Assembly (NCBI GenBank): GCA_035628875.1
Contig: DASPIZ010000162.1
Coordinates: forward strand, 1 to 64,000
DNA from: Ohtaekwangia sp035628875
GTDB lineage: Bacteria; Bacteroidota; Bacteroidia; Cytophagales; Cyclobacteriaceae
Length of the DNA stretch: 64,000 bases
Reading direction: 5' to 3'
Below the pieces are notes generated by a model that searched no databases, had not been told where the DNA came from, and was given only the letters and a program-made list of their open reading frames with translations. The stretch's first letter is position 1, and each line of letters opens with the position of its first letter. The position numbers were made by a program, and so were the translations under genes. Shown piece after piece: positions 35,901 to 43,941 of this stretch.

Positions 35901-38370
35901 ATGATAAAGTAACCTTAGAATCTGTAGCCTGATAGGTATTACCTGGGCGGGGCGGTGATAATTTGATTTCCAGGTCGTCTGGATCTTGAGAGACGTTAAC
36001 AGTTATTTCGATGTTAGCAGGCGTTGCGCTGTTAGTGTTTCCATCTGAGTCGGTAACAACACAAGTATAAGTAGTAGAAACAGAAGGTGATACAGTAACT
36101 ATCTGATCAGAACTTGTAAAACCAGCAGGCGTGGAGGTCCATGAAATATTATAAAATCCGTTACCTCCGCTAATCACAGCACTTAGGGTAACGTCGTCGC
36201 CTGTACAAATTGCAGCACTTGACGCGTTCGCAACAACAGTCAGTTCCTGGGTTGTAAAAGTTATATTTCCAGATGTTGAATTGTTGTATTGATCTTCAAT
36301 GGTTGCGAAGGCCACATAATACGTTTGGTCTGCAGTCAGATTATTATCCGGATTAATTGTGATCACCGTGTTGGACGCATCGATCGTAGCATTGAATCCA
36401 ACATTTGATCCTCCTGCATTATCCCTTTTAAAAGTGATCAGCGCATCAACGTTAGCATCCGTAATGTCTGCGTTATTTGTTAATCGGATCGGCTCATTAA
36501 ATGTAATGGTGATGTTGCCGGAAATAGTCATCGTGGAAGAGCCATTTGCAGGATCAAACGTTGCAACGGGTGGCGTGCCATCGGTAGTACCAAAGGTTAT
36601 GCTTTGCGTTGTGATTGGGTTGTTATACCCATCCTCAACGCCACTCACTGCCACATATATTGTTGTAAGATCTGGTAAAGCTCCTGTGGGGTTAATCGTA
36701 ATGACTGTTTTTGCAACATTAATCGTCGCATCAAATGGTATGTTGGCTCCGGTGGCGTCGGTGAGTTTTAAAACAACCTTACCATCAACAGTATTGTCAT
36801 CCAGTACCGCATCCGTAAGGTCGCGAATGGCTTCGCTAAATGTAATTGTGATATTGGTATTGTTATTCACTAACGTGGCGCCGTTGGCCGGACTGAAAGT
36901 GGTGGACGGTGGTTGAGTATCCGTTGTTGTGAAATTAATGTTATGAGAGATGCTGGCGCGGTTGTATGTATTCTCTACCGGATCAATTCGCACGTAATAA
37001 ACCTGATCTGGATTCAAGTCAGTGGTGGGGTCAATTGTTATTGCTGTTTTTCCTGCGTTAATGGTTGCGGTGAATGGAACGTCTGCGCCTCCGGCGTTGG
37101 TAAGTTTGAGATCGATCAATGCGGCGACATTTGCATCAGTAATTTCGCTGTCGTTGACGTTTCTGATCGCCTCATCAAAGGAGATTACAATATTCGATAT
37201 TACCGGAATGTTTAACGCATCATCTAAGGGGTTAAAAGTAATTACAGGAGGAGTTCCATCACCTGTTGTAAATGTTATGCTTTCCGATGCAAGGGCGTGA
37301 TCAAACACATCTTCAACATCATGAATGGCGACATAGATGGTAGCAAAATCCGGTAAGGTGCCAGTAGGATTGATGGTTACAATGGTTTTTGTTCCGTCAA
37401 TGGAAGCATTAAATGAAATGTCGGCACCAGCGGCATCGGTGAGTTTAAGTATCACCTTATCGTCGATGGAAGTATTTCCGAGTACGCTGTTGTCCAGGTT
37501 TCGGATGGGTTCGTCGAACGTAATGATAATGTCCGCGGTATTGTTAAAGTCGATGCTTGCGTCGGCGGGGTTAAAAGTAGGAACAGGAGGCTGCGTATCG
37601 TTGGTTGTGGTAAACGTAATGTTTTCAGTAGCCGTAGCGTTGTCTTCATCATCTTCAACAGGATCAAGACTTACGTAATAAATCTGGTTATTCGTTAAAG
37701 GGGCATCCGGAACAACAGTGATTTCATCTTTTCCCGGATTTATAGTAGCCGTAAAAGCAACATCAGCACCAGTAGCATCGGTTAATTTAAAGGTTAGTAA
37801 AGACGCTACATTTGCATTGGTGATCTCGCTGTCATCCGAATTTCGTATCGCTTCATCAAATGAAATCTGAATATTGGTATTGATGGAAAGGTTTGTTGCA
37901 CCTGATGCCGGAGAAAATGTTATATCCGGAGCAATGTAATCACGTACGGTAAACGTAATAGCAGTAGGATCCGGATTGAGATCATCACCTGCCGGATGCG
38001 TTTCGACGTTATGGATCGCTGCATAGATCGTTGTACCCGATGGAAGTGTAATGTCCGGCGTAATAATAATCTCAGTGTCTGCCGCGTTAATCGTGGCTGT
38101 GAAAGCCACATTAGGGCCTCCGGCATTATTTAATTTTAATCTCAGAACAGAATTGACGTTGGTGTTATCCAGGTTTGCATCATCAGACGTTCTGCGGATT
38201 GCCACATTGGATCCGACGGTGATCGTGGTATTCTCGTTAACGTCTGTCGTTGCGTTGGAAGGCGTAAACGTAATAACGGGCTGCGCTAAAGAAAGAATCG
38301 TTGATGCTGCCATGAGGAACAGGAGCAATAGCAATCCCTTTGTTTGTATTGGTCGGAATATAAAATGCAT
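32977..38370 (-). CDS. Giant secreted protein: Ig-like repeats, Omp28-like domain, T9SS type A sorting signal
   Basis: A 1797-residue exported protein. After a signal peptide ending LSLAQ come six tandem SbsA-like Ig modules of about 115 residues (residues 31-710), each with an FxPxxGA/FDEAIRN-type start and a TINxxKTxITI strand. Next are PKD/Ig-like domains (to about 1150), a CUB/MAM-like stretch (WEWGELEKVAFDRDSPSPND, about 1290-1500) and an Omp28-like thioredoxin fold (RVVLLEQFTNNGG) that lacks the CxxC. The last 85 residues (IRVYPNPADKALHLELP to LETPNGIERKKIVVV) form a type A sorting domain, so the protein should be secreted by T9SS and anchored or released. It is the last of six minus-strand genes. 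Confidence 0.9.
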   Translation of the reverse strand: MHFIFRPIQTKGLLLLLFLMAASTILSLAQPVITFTPSNATTDVNENTTITVGSNVAIRRTSDDANLDNTNVNSVLRLKLNNAGGPNVAFTATINAADTEIIITPDITLPSGTTIYAAIHNVETHPAGDDLNPDPTAITFTVRDYIAPDITFSPASGATNLSINTNIQISFDEAIRNSDDSEITNANVASLLTFKLTDATGADVAFTATINPGKDEITVVPDAPLTNNQIYYVSLDPVEDDEDNATATENITFTTTNDTQPPVPTFNPADASIDFNNTADIIITFDEPIRNLDNSVLGNTSIDDKVILKLTDAAGADISFNASIDGTKTIVTINPTGTLPDFATIYVAIHDVEDVFDHALASESITFTTGDGTPPVITFNPLDDALNIPVISNIVISFDEAIRNVNDSEITDANVAALIDLKLTNAGGADVPFTATINAGKTAITIDPTTDLNPDQVYYVRIDPVENTYNRASISHNINFTTTDTQPPSTTFSPANGATLVNNNTNITITFSEAIRDLTDAVLDDNTVDGKVVLKLTDATGANIPFDATINVAKTVITINPTGALPDLTTIYVAVSGVEDGYNNPITTQSITFGTTDGTPPVATFDPANGSSTMTISGNITITFNEPIRLTNNADITDANVDALITFKRDNAGGSNVGFNATIDASNTVITINPDNNLTADQTYYVAFATIEDQYNNSTSGNITFTTQELTVVANASSAAICTGDDVTLSAVISGGNGFYNISWTSTPAGFTSSDQIVTVSPSVSTTYTCVVTDSDGNTNSATPANIEITVNVSQDPDDLEIKLSPPRPGNTYQATDSKVTLSFDLMGSPGSPIGSTHFEGTGVNSATSSFFPNAANIGPNDVTLFYENAEGCITTISEVVTVSDNSTYFIGLNDRYCGEEDELVTINSPIVYPPIYIWGLTIETVYTFQDQVVLRDIGTGTVLNDYTFNSTNNTIGFNTLNLGPGTKQFELYYQIQTTVTDALGAETVTMSNAWLNTAFSIIPKQEFLSGIPSEVCKNDPAFPLLVKPAGGTFELNGDPTPTLDPSTALSTNTVTYSYTDENSCVTEEDFTVIVNAIPSFNFSVNNGCVDQVINFTSTINNPSAVDFTYAFDYDGNDDPDTTPLLQGDPSLTTWTYELPAVYQAKMSVRTSDGCVESRSKPVTIGEVPDVKLSWANVCDGDATQFRIESDFVDDKPGQVDEITWVAGEGYTPEIDNDKQHSVMYATTGYFKAYTTVSTVLNCSKADTVLVYKVNKIGPLGGGTEYFEDFNVANVELQAWKSGGTNSSWEWGELEKVAFDRDSPSPNDPSEGKAWVTNRSSSVNEGLPNWNEDSWVHSGCIDLTAIQRPILSFDFRSLMKDGRDGVVLQYNTKNTTDRESDWITIGNINSGRNWYDKIGIDANPGNQALLQTGWTGMLDLDDWRTAVISLDQMINDILPAERDKVRFRFAFGSADFKPEGEGFTFDNFKITQRDRVVLLEQFTNNGGVNAANDPNRVSNNAINNFLNTSLGEAVKIEYHLGISGPNEDPIYESNRTDANARSAFYGISSTPTTMVDARTGALASIFTEQTLKDSEVTIDYIQTPNLPAETFNVDVKFTAKQNLPPNTVLHIAVIEKLIDNNPDAIGTNGETSFTYVMRKLLPDATGTKFSESILENEERTVSYSWSPRAFDFDQLAVVAFVQNEDTKEIYQARIMTNPTYIPDPAIITDREPSLISQIRVYPNPADKALHLELPVKTRKVVNITLLDSYGRNVHQSRFDRGEQSKTIDTKELSGGLYVLQLETPNGIERKKIVVVHE

Positions 38371-38371
38371 A

Positions 38372-39652
38372 TTAATTCTTTAGTTCTCCGTTTTTATCTG
38401 TCTTTATCATGAACGCCGAAGAATGCCCGGCGAGATTGTTGGATCCACAAAGCACAAGGTGCCCATCTGCGGTTTCACGAACGCTGTTAATGGTTTCATC
38501 GCCTTCGCTTCCCAATATTTTGTTCCAAACCAGGTTCCCGAATGCATCGACTTTAACCAGTAAAATGTCAAGACCACCGCTTCCGCGGTTTACGGTTGTA
38601 AGCATTGATCCGGCGAGTATATATCCGCCATCCTGCGTATAAGTAAGTGCATCGCCGGTATCTTCGCTGAGTGAAACATCTGCTGTGACATCGCTGTTTG
38701 AGTGGAGCGTTTCTCCGTCAAAGTATCTTTCGCTGCCCTGTATAATATTTCCGTTATGGTCTACACGAAGGAAAAACATATTTGAAAATCTTCCGGTTGT
38801 GCGTGCATGTGTTCCAATAACACCATAACCCATGGGAGCCGGTTGTATGTCGTTTGCAGAGAGTTGTTGATCTGACGATTCGCCAAACCGATCGTTGTTG
38901 GTAAACGAAGATCCAGGGGATACATTAGCAATCGAAAGTATTGTATTTGAAAGATCTCCTGCTTCTTTTAACAATGAACTTACCCAAATGATGTTCCCGT
39001 TCTTTGCAATGTGGGCCGACTTGCCGTTGATAAAATCGCGCGTCATAGATTCATAAGGTTTCGTCCACACGGTATCGAGTGAAAGCGGATCCAGAACAGT
39101 AACAAAAGGTTTGATCTGTGCTTGCGCCGTGGCATGTTGGAAGCTACCAACGAGTACGATGTTACCGGAAGGGTCAATGGTAACCGCACTGCCTTGCAAA
39201 TCAGTCAGGTTGGATAAACCAGGGTCACGCGCGATATACGAAGAGACACTACCATCGAACCTTGCTTTTTTTAAGACAGCGGAAGTAACACGCAGGTCGA
39301 ACAAGTTCTCGGATGAAGGGTTTAGTTCAATCTGATCGCCTGCGAGATAGTAAGCGTCGTTGCCAATTTTTAATGCATTGGCTTTGAAGTGCGGGATCAC
39401 GATGCGCTCACTGGTGAGTTCATTCCCCGATGCATCGGTTCTGCGAATGATGGTATTGTGGATTTGATTTTTGATCTCATAACTCACGAGAACAAAACCG
39501 TTATTGTGAGCCTCTGCTGATACACCGAATTCGCTAATGGCGGATTCGTAAAACCGGATAAATGTTTTTCGTTTTGACGGTGTAGCATCCTCAATGTTGG
39601 TACAACCCCAGCACACAACGCAAAAAAAGATGGCAATAGAAAGCTTGATCAT
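38372..39652 (-). CDS. Beta-propeller-like lipoprotein
   Basis: A 426-residue predicted lipoprotein (lipobox-like VCWGC, Cys17). It contains recurring units with the pattern GNIVLVGSF, GNIIWVSSLL, GGYILAGS, GHLVLCGSN combined with VDAFGNLVWNKILGS, as in delta-60/SBBP-type repeat proteins that fold as beta-propellers. The two C-terminal units are the clearest. Only 1 bp separates it from the giant secreted protein and none from the upstream barrel gene, so the three are one transcription unit. It may hold the secreted partner at the surface, which is an inference from position. Confidence 0.8.
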   Translation of the reverse strand: MIKLSIAIFFCVVCWGCTNIEDATPSKRKTFIRFYESAISEFGVSAEAHNNGFVLVSYEIKNQIHNTIIRRTDASGNELTSERIVIPHFKANALKIGNDAYYLAGDQIELNPSSENLFDLRVTSAVLKKARFDGSVSSYIARDPGLSNLTDLQGSAVTIDPSGNIVLVGSFQHATAQAQIKPFVTVLDPLSLDTVWTKPYESMTRDFINGKSAHIAKNGNIIWVSSLLKEAGDLSNTILSIANVSPGSSFTNNDRFGESSDQQLSANDIQPAPMGYGVIGTHARTTGRFSNMFFLRVDHNGNIIQGSERYFDGETLHSNSDVTADVSLSEDTGDALTYTQDGGYILAGSMLTTVNRGSGGLDILLVKVDAFGNLVWNKILGSEGDETINSVRETADGHLVLCGSNNLAGHSSAFMIKTDKNGELKN

Positions 39653-40681
39653 TTACTTACGGATTTTTTTTGGATTGTAGATATTATACACATAGCCAAC
39701 GGAAAGGTTCAGACCATTCAAACTAAACAGGTTATCGGCATAACCATACTTGAATGCGACTTCTGTATTTTTATAAGCAGATGCTTTTGAACTGAGCGGA
39801 CTTAAACCATAAGCGAAAGTTGCTTCACCTACAATGTATCCACCGCCAAGCTTAACCCGGCCACCCACGCCTGCGATCACAGATAGGTTTAATTTGTTGC
39901 GCAATGATTTGAAGTCGAACTTTTCTTCCTGGATAAATTGATACCCTGTACGATCACGCGACCCCAGCGAATTGGTTCCCAACAGATAATCGGTTTGAAT
40001 ACCGAGGGAAACGTAAGGTTCAAATTTAAGTCTGGTAACCTTATATTGAACAACCAGTGGCAACGATAACCATTGTTGTGTTTCCTTTACTACGGTGAGG
40101 AACGTGGTGTCTCCATCGGTGTAAGTGTTGCTGAATTCAAAGCTGCGTTGAATGAATCCGAGTGAAGGATTAAAAGTGAGTTTTTCGGTTAACGGGATTT
40201 CAGCAGTAGCATAAACTTGAATTCCGATCTTATAAGCGTATTTACTTTTGCCCTGATTTGCTTCCACAGATTCTTTTACATTCGGCTGGCTTGCGTTTGC
40301 GCCAAGCTTTCCTCCAAACCGGTAGATCGGATCTCTTCGGAATGTTTTCCACAACGCTACAAACTCGGCAGGGTCAGCATTACTTGGTTTAAACTCATGG
40401 AACGTTTGTAAAATTTTTAACATCGCTTCATCCGCCTTGGCTGGTTCTTCCAGGTAGATGTAAGTAAGACACAAAAGTTTATAGGCGGTAACTCTTTCTT
40501 GTGTCACACTGCTATTGGTACAATTGCTGAGGTAATTCGGAACATCATGCAATCTTCCGCTTTCATAGGTTGCCTGGGCCAGTCTTAAACTCTGGGCGCA
40601 GGAAGTGTTGGGCTGATCTTGTGCAGCGGCATAAAACCCACTACATAAAACAAACAGAAAAGCGGGTAGAAGTCTTTTCAT
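39653..40681 (-). CDS. Outer-membrane beta-barrel protein with TPR-like N-terminus
   Basis: A 342-residue exported protein. After the signal peptide (ending YAAAQ) comes a helical region of about 90 residues with two TPR-like pairs (SLRLAQATYESGRLHDVPNY, AYKLLCLTYIYLEEPAKADE). From about 130 alternating strands typical of a PorT/OMP_b-brl barrel follow (YKIGIQVYATAEIPL, PLVVQYKVTRLKFEPYVSLG, LNLSVIAGVGGRVKLGGG), ending in GLNLSVGYVYNIYNP. It begins the envelope half of the six-gene locus, 96 bp after the STAND gene. Function unknown. Confidence 0.83.
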   Translation of the reverse strand: MKRLLPAFLFVLCSGFYAAAQDQPNTSCAQSLRLAQATYESGRLHDVPNYLSNCTNSSVTQERVTAYKLLCLTYIYLEEPAKADEAMLKILQTFHEFKPSNADPAEFVALWKTFRRDPIYRFGGKLGANASQPNVKESVEANQGKSKYAYKIGIQVYATAEIPLTEKLTFNPSLGFIQRSFEFSNTYTDGDTTFLTVVKETQQWLSLPLVVQYKVTRLKFEPYVSLGIQTDYLLGTNSLGSRDRTGYQFIQEEKFDFKSLRNKLNLSVIAGVGGRVKLGGGYIVGEATFAYGLSPLSSKASAYKNTEVAFKYGYADNLFSLNGLNLSVGYVYNIYNPKKIRK

Positions 40682-40777
40682 AATTAAAAATTAGGTTAGC
40701 GTACACAATGTTTATTGCGCCTAAAAACGTTCTTTACAATACGTTTCGCTGGCGTAAGGTAAACGCTTAAAATTTCA

Positions 40778-43700
40778 TCACTCGTTTTTATAGTTCGACG
40801 GTAACCCGGCACATGTTATTTCGGGCGTAAGGTCTTCAGCAACAAATGTGTCCCATTCGTCGTCGTTCATGTTACGTTTTACATAGCCGCATAAAATATC
40901 TGACATGGTTGGGATTTTTGTCGGCCATGCACGGATCGTGTGTTCAGTTCCTGAAACAGTTTCCGTAGCACTGTGAATACTGGCCAGAAGCTGCTCATCA
41001 TCCGGGCTAAAACTAACACTCCATACCCAGTCACTGTGATCGTTCAGCACAATAGGTTGTTCTTTCAGCTGTCTCATGTTCCACAAGCGAACCGTTCTGT
41101 CTTTACTGGCTGTGGCCATGAATGTGCCGGCATGATTAAACCTGATCTGTTCTATCACCGATTTATGTCCGGATAAAACCCGAACCACCATACCCGCAGC
41201 GTTGTCATATATTTTAACGATACCCTGGTTGTCGCCCAGCACGATTCTTCTTCCTTCCGGACCAAAATCCACTGCGGTTAATGCACTTGAAATATTTTTG
41301 ATTTCGCGCACTGCATAATTTTGTTCTGTATCCCAAAGTAATAAACTGCCATTTCGGTCTGTGATTTCGGCAGCGCCGGCCAGTGTTTTTCCGTCGGGGC
41401 TTAAGGCAATAGCGTTTATTTTGACGGCAGACTGAATAACTTCGCGGCTGGTTTTCAAATCACAGAACTTGATACTTCTTCCTGAATTATCACGTGAATA
41501 GAATCCATCACTACGAGGGGTGAACACAAGGTTTTCAATGCCGTAAACGTAACCTGTTATTTTTCGTGGTGCTTCTTTTATGTTTGCAAGATCATAGAGT
41601 TCAACAAAGTTGTTGGTTTGACTGATTGCATTCATCCCGGCTGCAGCCAACCACTTTCCATCCGGACTAATGGCCAGACTGTAGTATTGATACTTGCCAC
41701 GATTGTCAATCAGAATTTCTGATGTCCATGTTTTTCCAGATCTGTTCCAGCGAATGATCTTTCCATCAGTACCAGAAGAATAGATGTGATTCGCCGAAGG
41801 GTGAGTCACCAACGCCCTGGCCGATCCGTTGTCGTGTGCCAATAAACTTTTCGTCAGATCATGATTTTGGGATTTTAATGCGAAGTACAATCCGTTATAG
41901 ATATCATCGTCATAAACGTAGCCATCATGTTTTGAATTAAAATTATACGCTTGCTGTGCGATAAGCGATTGTTGTTCCGGATCATGATTGAGCGCACGGG
42001 ATTTGATGGCCATCGCTTTTGCAATGGCGATGTAACGGCGACGCAATGCTTCAGCAGCATTGGTGTTCGCGCGGTCTTTCTCCGAATTGGCAATGGCCTC
42101 GTTTTGTTCGGCACGAATTCTTTCAAGGTTCGCAATCTCAAAATTCTCTTTGGCGCGCTTTTCGTTTTCGATTGCCAGTGCCAGGTTTTTTATCGCTTCC
42201 TGTTTGGCCACTTCTTCCAGCTCCTTCGCGGCAAGTGCAGCTTCTTTTGCGCTTTCAGCAATTTCTTTTGCTTCTACGGCAGCTTCTTTGGCATCTTCAG
42301 CAGCATCTTTTGCCAGGATTGCATCCTGTTCATTTGTTTTAGCCAATAAACGTTGTTTTTCTGCTTCTGATTTCTGATACAAGGCAAATACAAGAAACAC
42401 AATGGCGATAACGGTAAACGTTCCGAGGATCAATGCGAATGCCCGGGCACGTTGCAGCTTGCGCTTCTGCTCAATTTCTTTAATGCGTTGTTCTGTCTCC
42501 CATTCCTTTTTTGAATATTCCAGGAAGATGAGTGTGCGCTCAAAAGCAGGGTTGTATCGCTGGCCCCATACCAGAGTCGGTTTGTGCTTGGCTTGCCAGT
42601 TGAGCGCAAGTTGCAGATCCGGTGGTCGCCATAAGCCCGCCTTGCCTACCTGGTACATAGATGCCGCTTCTGCTAAACGCGTATACATCTGTACCGCTTC
42701 AGCTTCATCATCGACCCAGTTTTTCAACCGTACCCATATACGCATCAGGCTTTCGTGCGAGATGTCGACCATTGACTTGCCATCGATTACGGCACCATAC
42801 GCAGGCGTTAATAAAGATCTTCCCGGCTCACGGAATTTTTCGATCACGGCGATAACTTCCGGTTCAGGTACATCGGCAATGGCAGCAATTTCATTCAGGC
42901 GTGTTGGTCTGCGTATTCCAAAGTTTTCACCACGTTTTTCGGTAATCGCTTTGAAGAGAATCTCGCAAATATGTTTTTGTTCTTCGGTAAGCTCATCATA
43001 TGCTTCGTTCGCATGTTGCGACAGTGCTTCCGACATGGTACCAATGGCCTCGTAATGTTTCAGGTCTACCGGCTCATCTTCGTAGTCGCGATACATCGAC
43101 CAATAACTCCATGTACGCATCAGCGCATGCTGAAGGATTGGTAGCTGATCCGGATTATCACCGAGGTCATTTAAAAGCTGCTGAACCAATCGCGGGGCAA
43201 TTTTAGCACCACCTACCGCTGTAGGACCTTCTATTGCTTTGCGTTTCTGGTCACGCGTAAGTTGTGGTATAAGATAATGACTGTCATTGATCTTACGGGT
43301 TAACTCCGGGAATTGTGCACAGTCACCAATAAAATCCGAACGCATCGTAATCGCGACATAGATCGGTGCATCGGGATAGTTTGTAGCTTCCATCAACAGG
43401 TTGATGAATGCAAGTGTTTCATTTATGGAATTCGCATCGTGACTATCCTTAAAACGAAAAAGTTCTTCAAACTGATCGACAAGGATGAGGTAATTGACAT
43501 CGGCTTTCTTACGCGTTTGTTCGATGGCCTCAACCAAGCCGAGAGAACTGCTTCGGAGTAACGTAGAAAATATGGTACGCTTGATCTTTTTTTCTTCCGC
43601 ATCGGCTGATGTGAACTCCGGATTGTTTTTTAATAAAGCTTCAGCAAGGTTATCGATCGGACCGGCTCCGGGACGTGTAACAACAACTTCCCAGTTGGGG

Positions 43701-43939
43701 CTTGCATCAGTGAGGAAACCGCCATACAAGATCGGCATCACACCACAATAAATGAAAGAAGACTTACCACTTCCACTTGGACCGATGATACCAACAAAGC
43801 GATTTTTCGAAAGTTTTAGCAGGACTTCATCACTCTGCCCTTCACGTCCGAAGAACAAATGACTTTCGTCGATCTTGAATGGCCGTAATCCCGGAAACGG
43901 GTTGGAAGTCAGTATCTTTTCTTCAATAGCCTGGCTCAT
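40778..43939 (-). CDS. nSTAND1 ATPase with transmembrane helix, coiled coil and WD40 domain
   Basis: A 1053-residue regulatory ATPase. The opening NPFPGLRPFKIDESHLFFGR is the nSTAND1 signature, followed by Walker A GPSGSGKS (53-60) and Walker B YLILVDQFEELF (about 148-159). The STAND helical region continues to about 490. A basic stretch (QKRKLQRARA) precedes one membrane helix (about 511-531), then an Ala/Lys/Glu-rich coiled coil (about 535-660), then about seven WD40-like blades (about 690-1040; SPDGKWLAAAG, SKDRTVRLWNM, HSDWVWSVSFSPDDEQ). By the positive-inside rule the ATPase is cytoplasmic and the WD40 domain periplasmic. It lies 2 bp downstream of the TIR-module gene. Proteins of this type are often misnamed Hat/HatR. 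Confidence 0.9.
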   Translation of the reverse strand: MSQAIEEKILTSNPFPGLRPFKIDESHLFFGREGQSDEVLLKLSKNRFVGIIGPSGSGKSSFIYCGVMPILYGGFLTDASPNWEVVVTRPGAGPIDNLAEALLKNNPEFTSADAEEKKIKRTIFSTLLRSSSLGLVEAIEQTRKKADVNYLILVDQFEELFRFKDSHDANSINETLAFINLLMEATNYPDAPIYVAITMRSDFIGDCAQFPELTRKINDSHYLIPQLTRDQKRKAIEGPTAVGGAKIAPRLVQQLLNDLGDNPDQLPILQHALMRTWSYWSMYRDYEDEPVDLKHYEAIGTMSEALSQHANEAYDELTEEQKHICEILFKAITEKRGENFGIRRPTRLNEIAAIADVPEPEVIAVIEKFREPGRSLLTPAYGAVIDGKSMVDISHESLMRIWVRLKNWVDDEAEAVQMYTRLAEAASMYQVGKAGLWRPPDLQLALNWQAKHKPTLVWGQRYNPAFERTLIFLEYSKKEWETEQRIKEIEQKRKLQRARAFALILGTFTVIAIVFLVFALYQKSEAEKQRLLAKTNEQDAILAKDAAEDAKEAAVEAKEIAESAKEAALAAKELEEVAKQEAIKNLALAIENEKRAKENFEIANLERIRAEQNEAIANSEKDRANTNAAEALRRRYIAIAKAMAIKSRALNHDPEQQSLIAQQAYNFNSKHDGYVYDDDIYNGLYFALKSQNHDLTKSLLAHDNGSARALVTHPSANHIYSSGTDGKIIRWNRSGKTWTSEILIDNRGKYQYYSLAISPDGKWLAAAGMNAISQTNNFVELYDLANIKEAPRKITGYVYGIENLVFTPRSDGFYSRDNSGRSIKFCDLKTSREVIQSAVKINAIALSPDGKTLAGAAEITDRNGSLLLWDTEQNYAVREIKNISSALTAVDFGPEGRRIVLGDNQGIVKIYDNAAGMVVRVLSGHKSVIEQIRFNHAGTFMATASKDRTVRLWNMRQLKEQPIVLNDHSDWVWSVSFSPDDEQLLASIHSATETVSGTEHTIRAWPTKIPTMSDILCGYVKRNMNDDEWDTFVAEDLTPEITCAGLPSNYKNE

Positions 43940-43941
43940 GA

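Noticed and set aside
36359..37678. Long open frames on the + strand opposite the giant T9SS protein
   Set aside because: They lie antisense to the tandem Ig-like modules, so their length follows from the repetitive composition; their translations lack signal peptides or family motifs.
41951..42377. Three overlapping + strand frames of more than 100 residues opposite the STAND gene
   Set aside because: They are antisense to the Ala/Lys/Glu coiled coil, whose biased codons remove stops on the other strand; the translations are Phe/Ser/Cys-rich low complexity.
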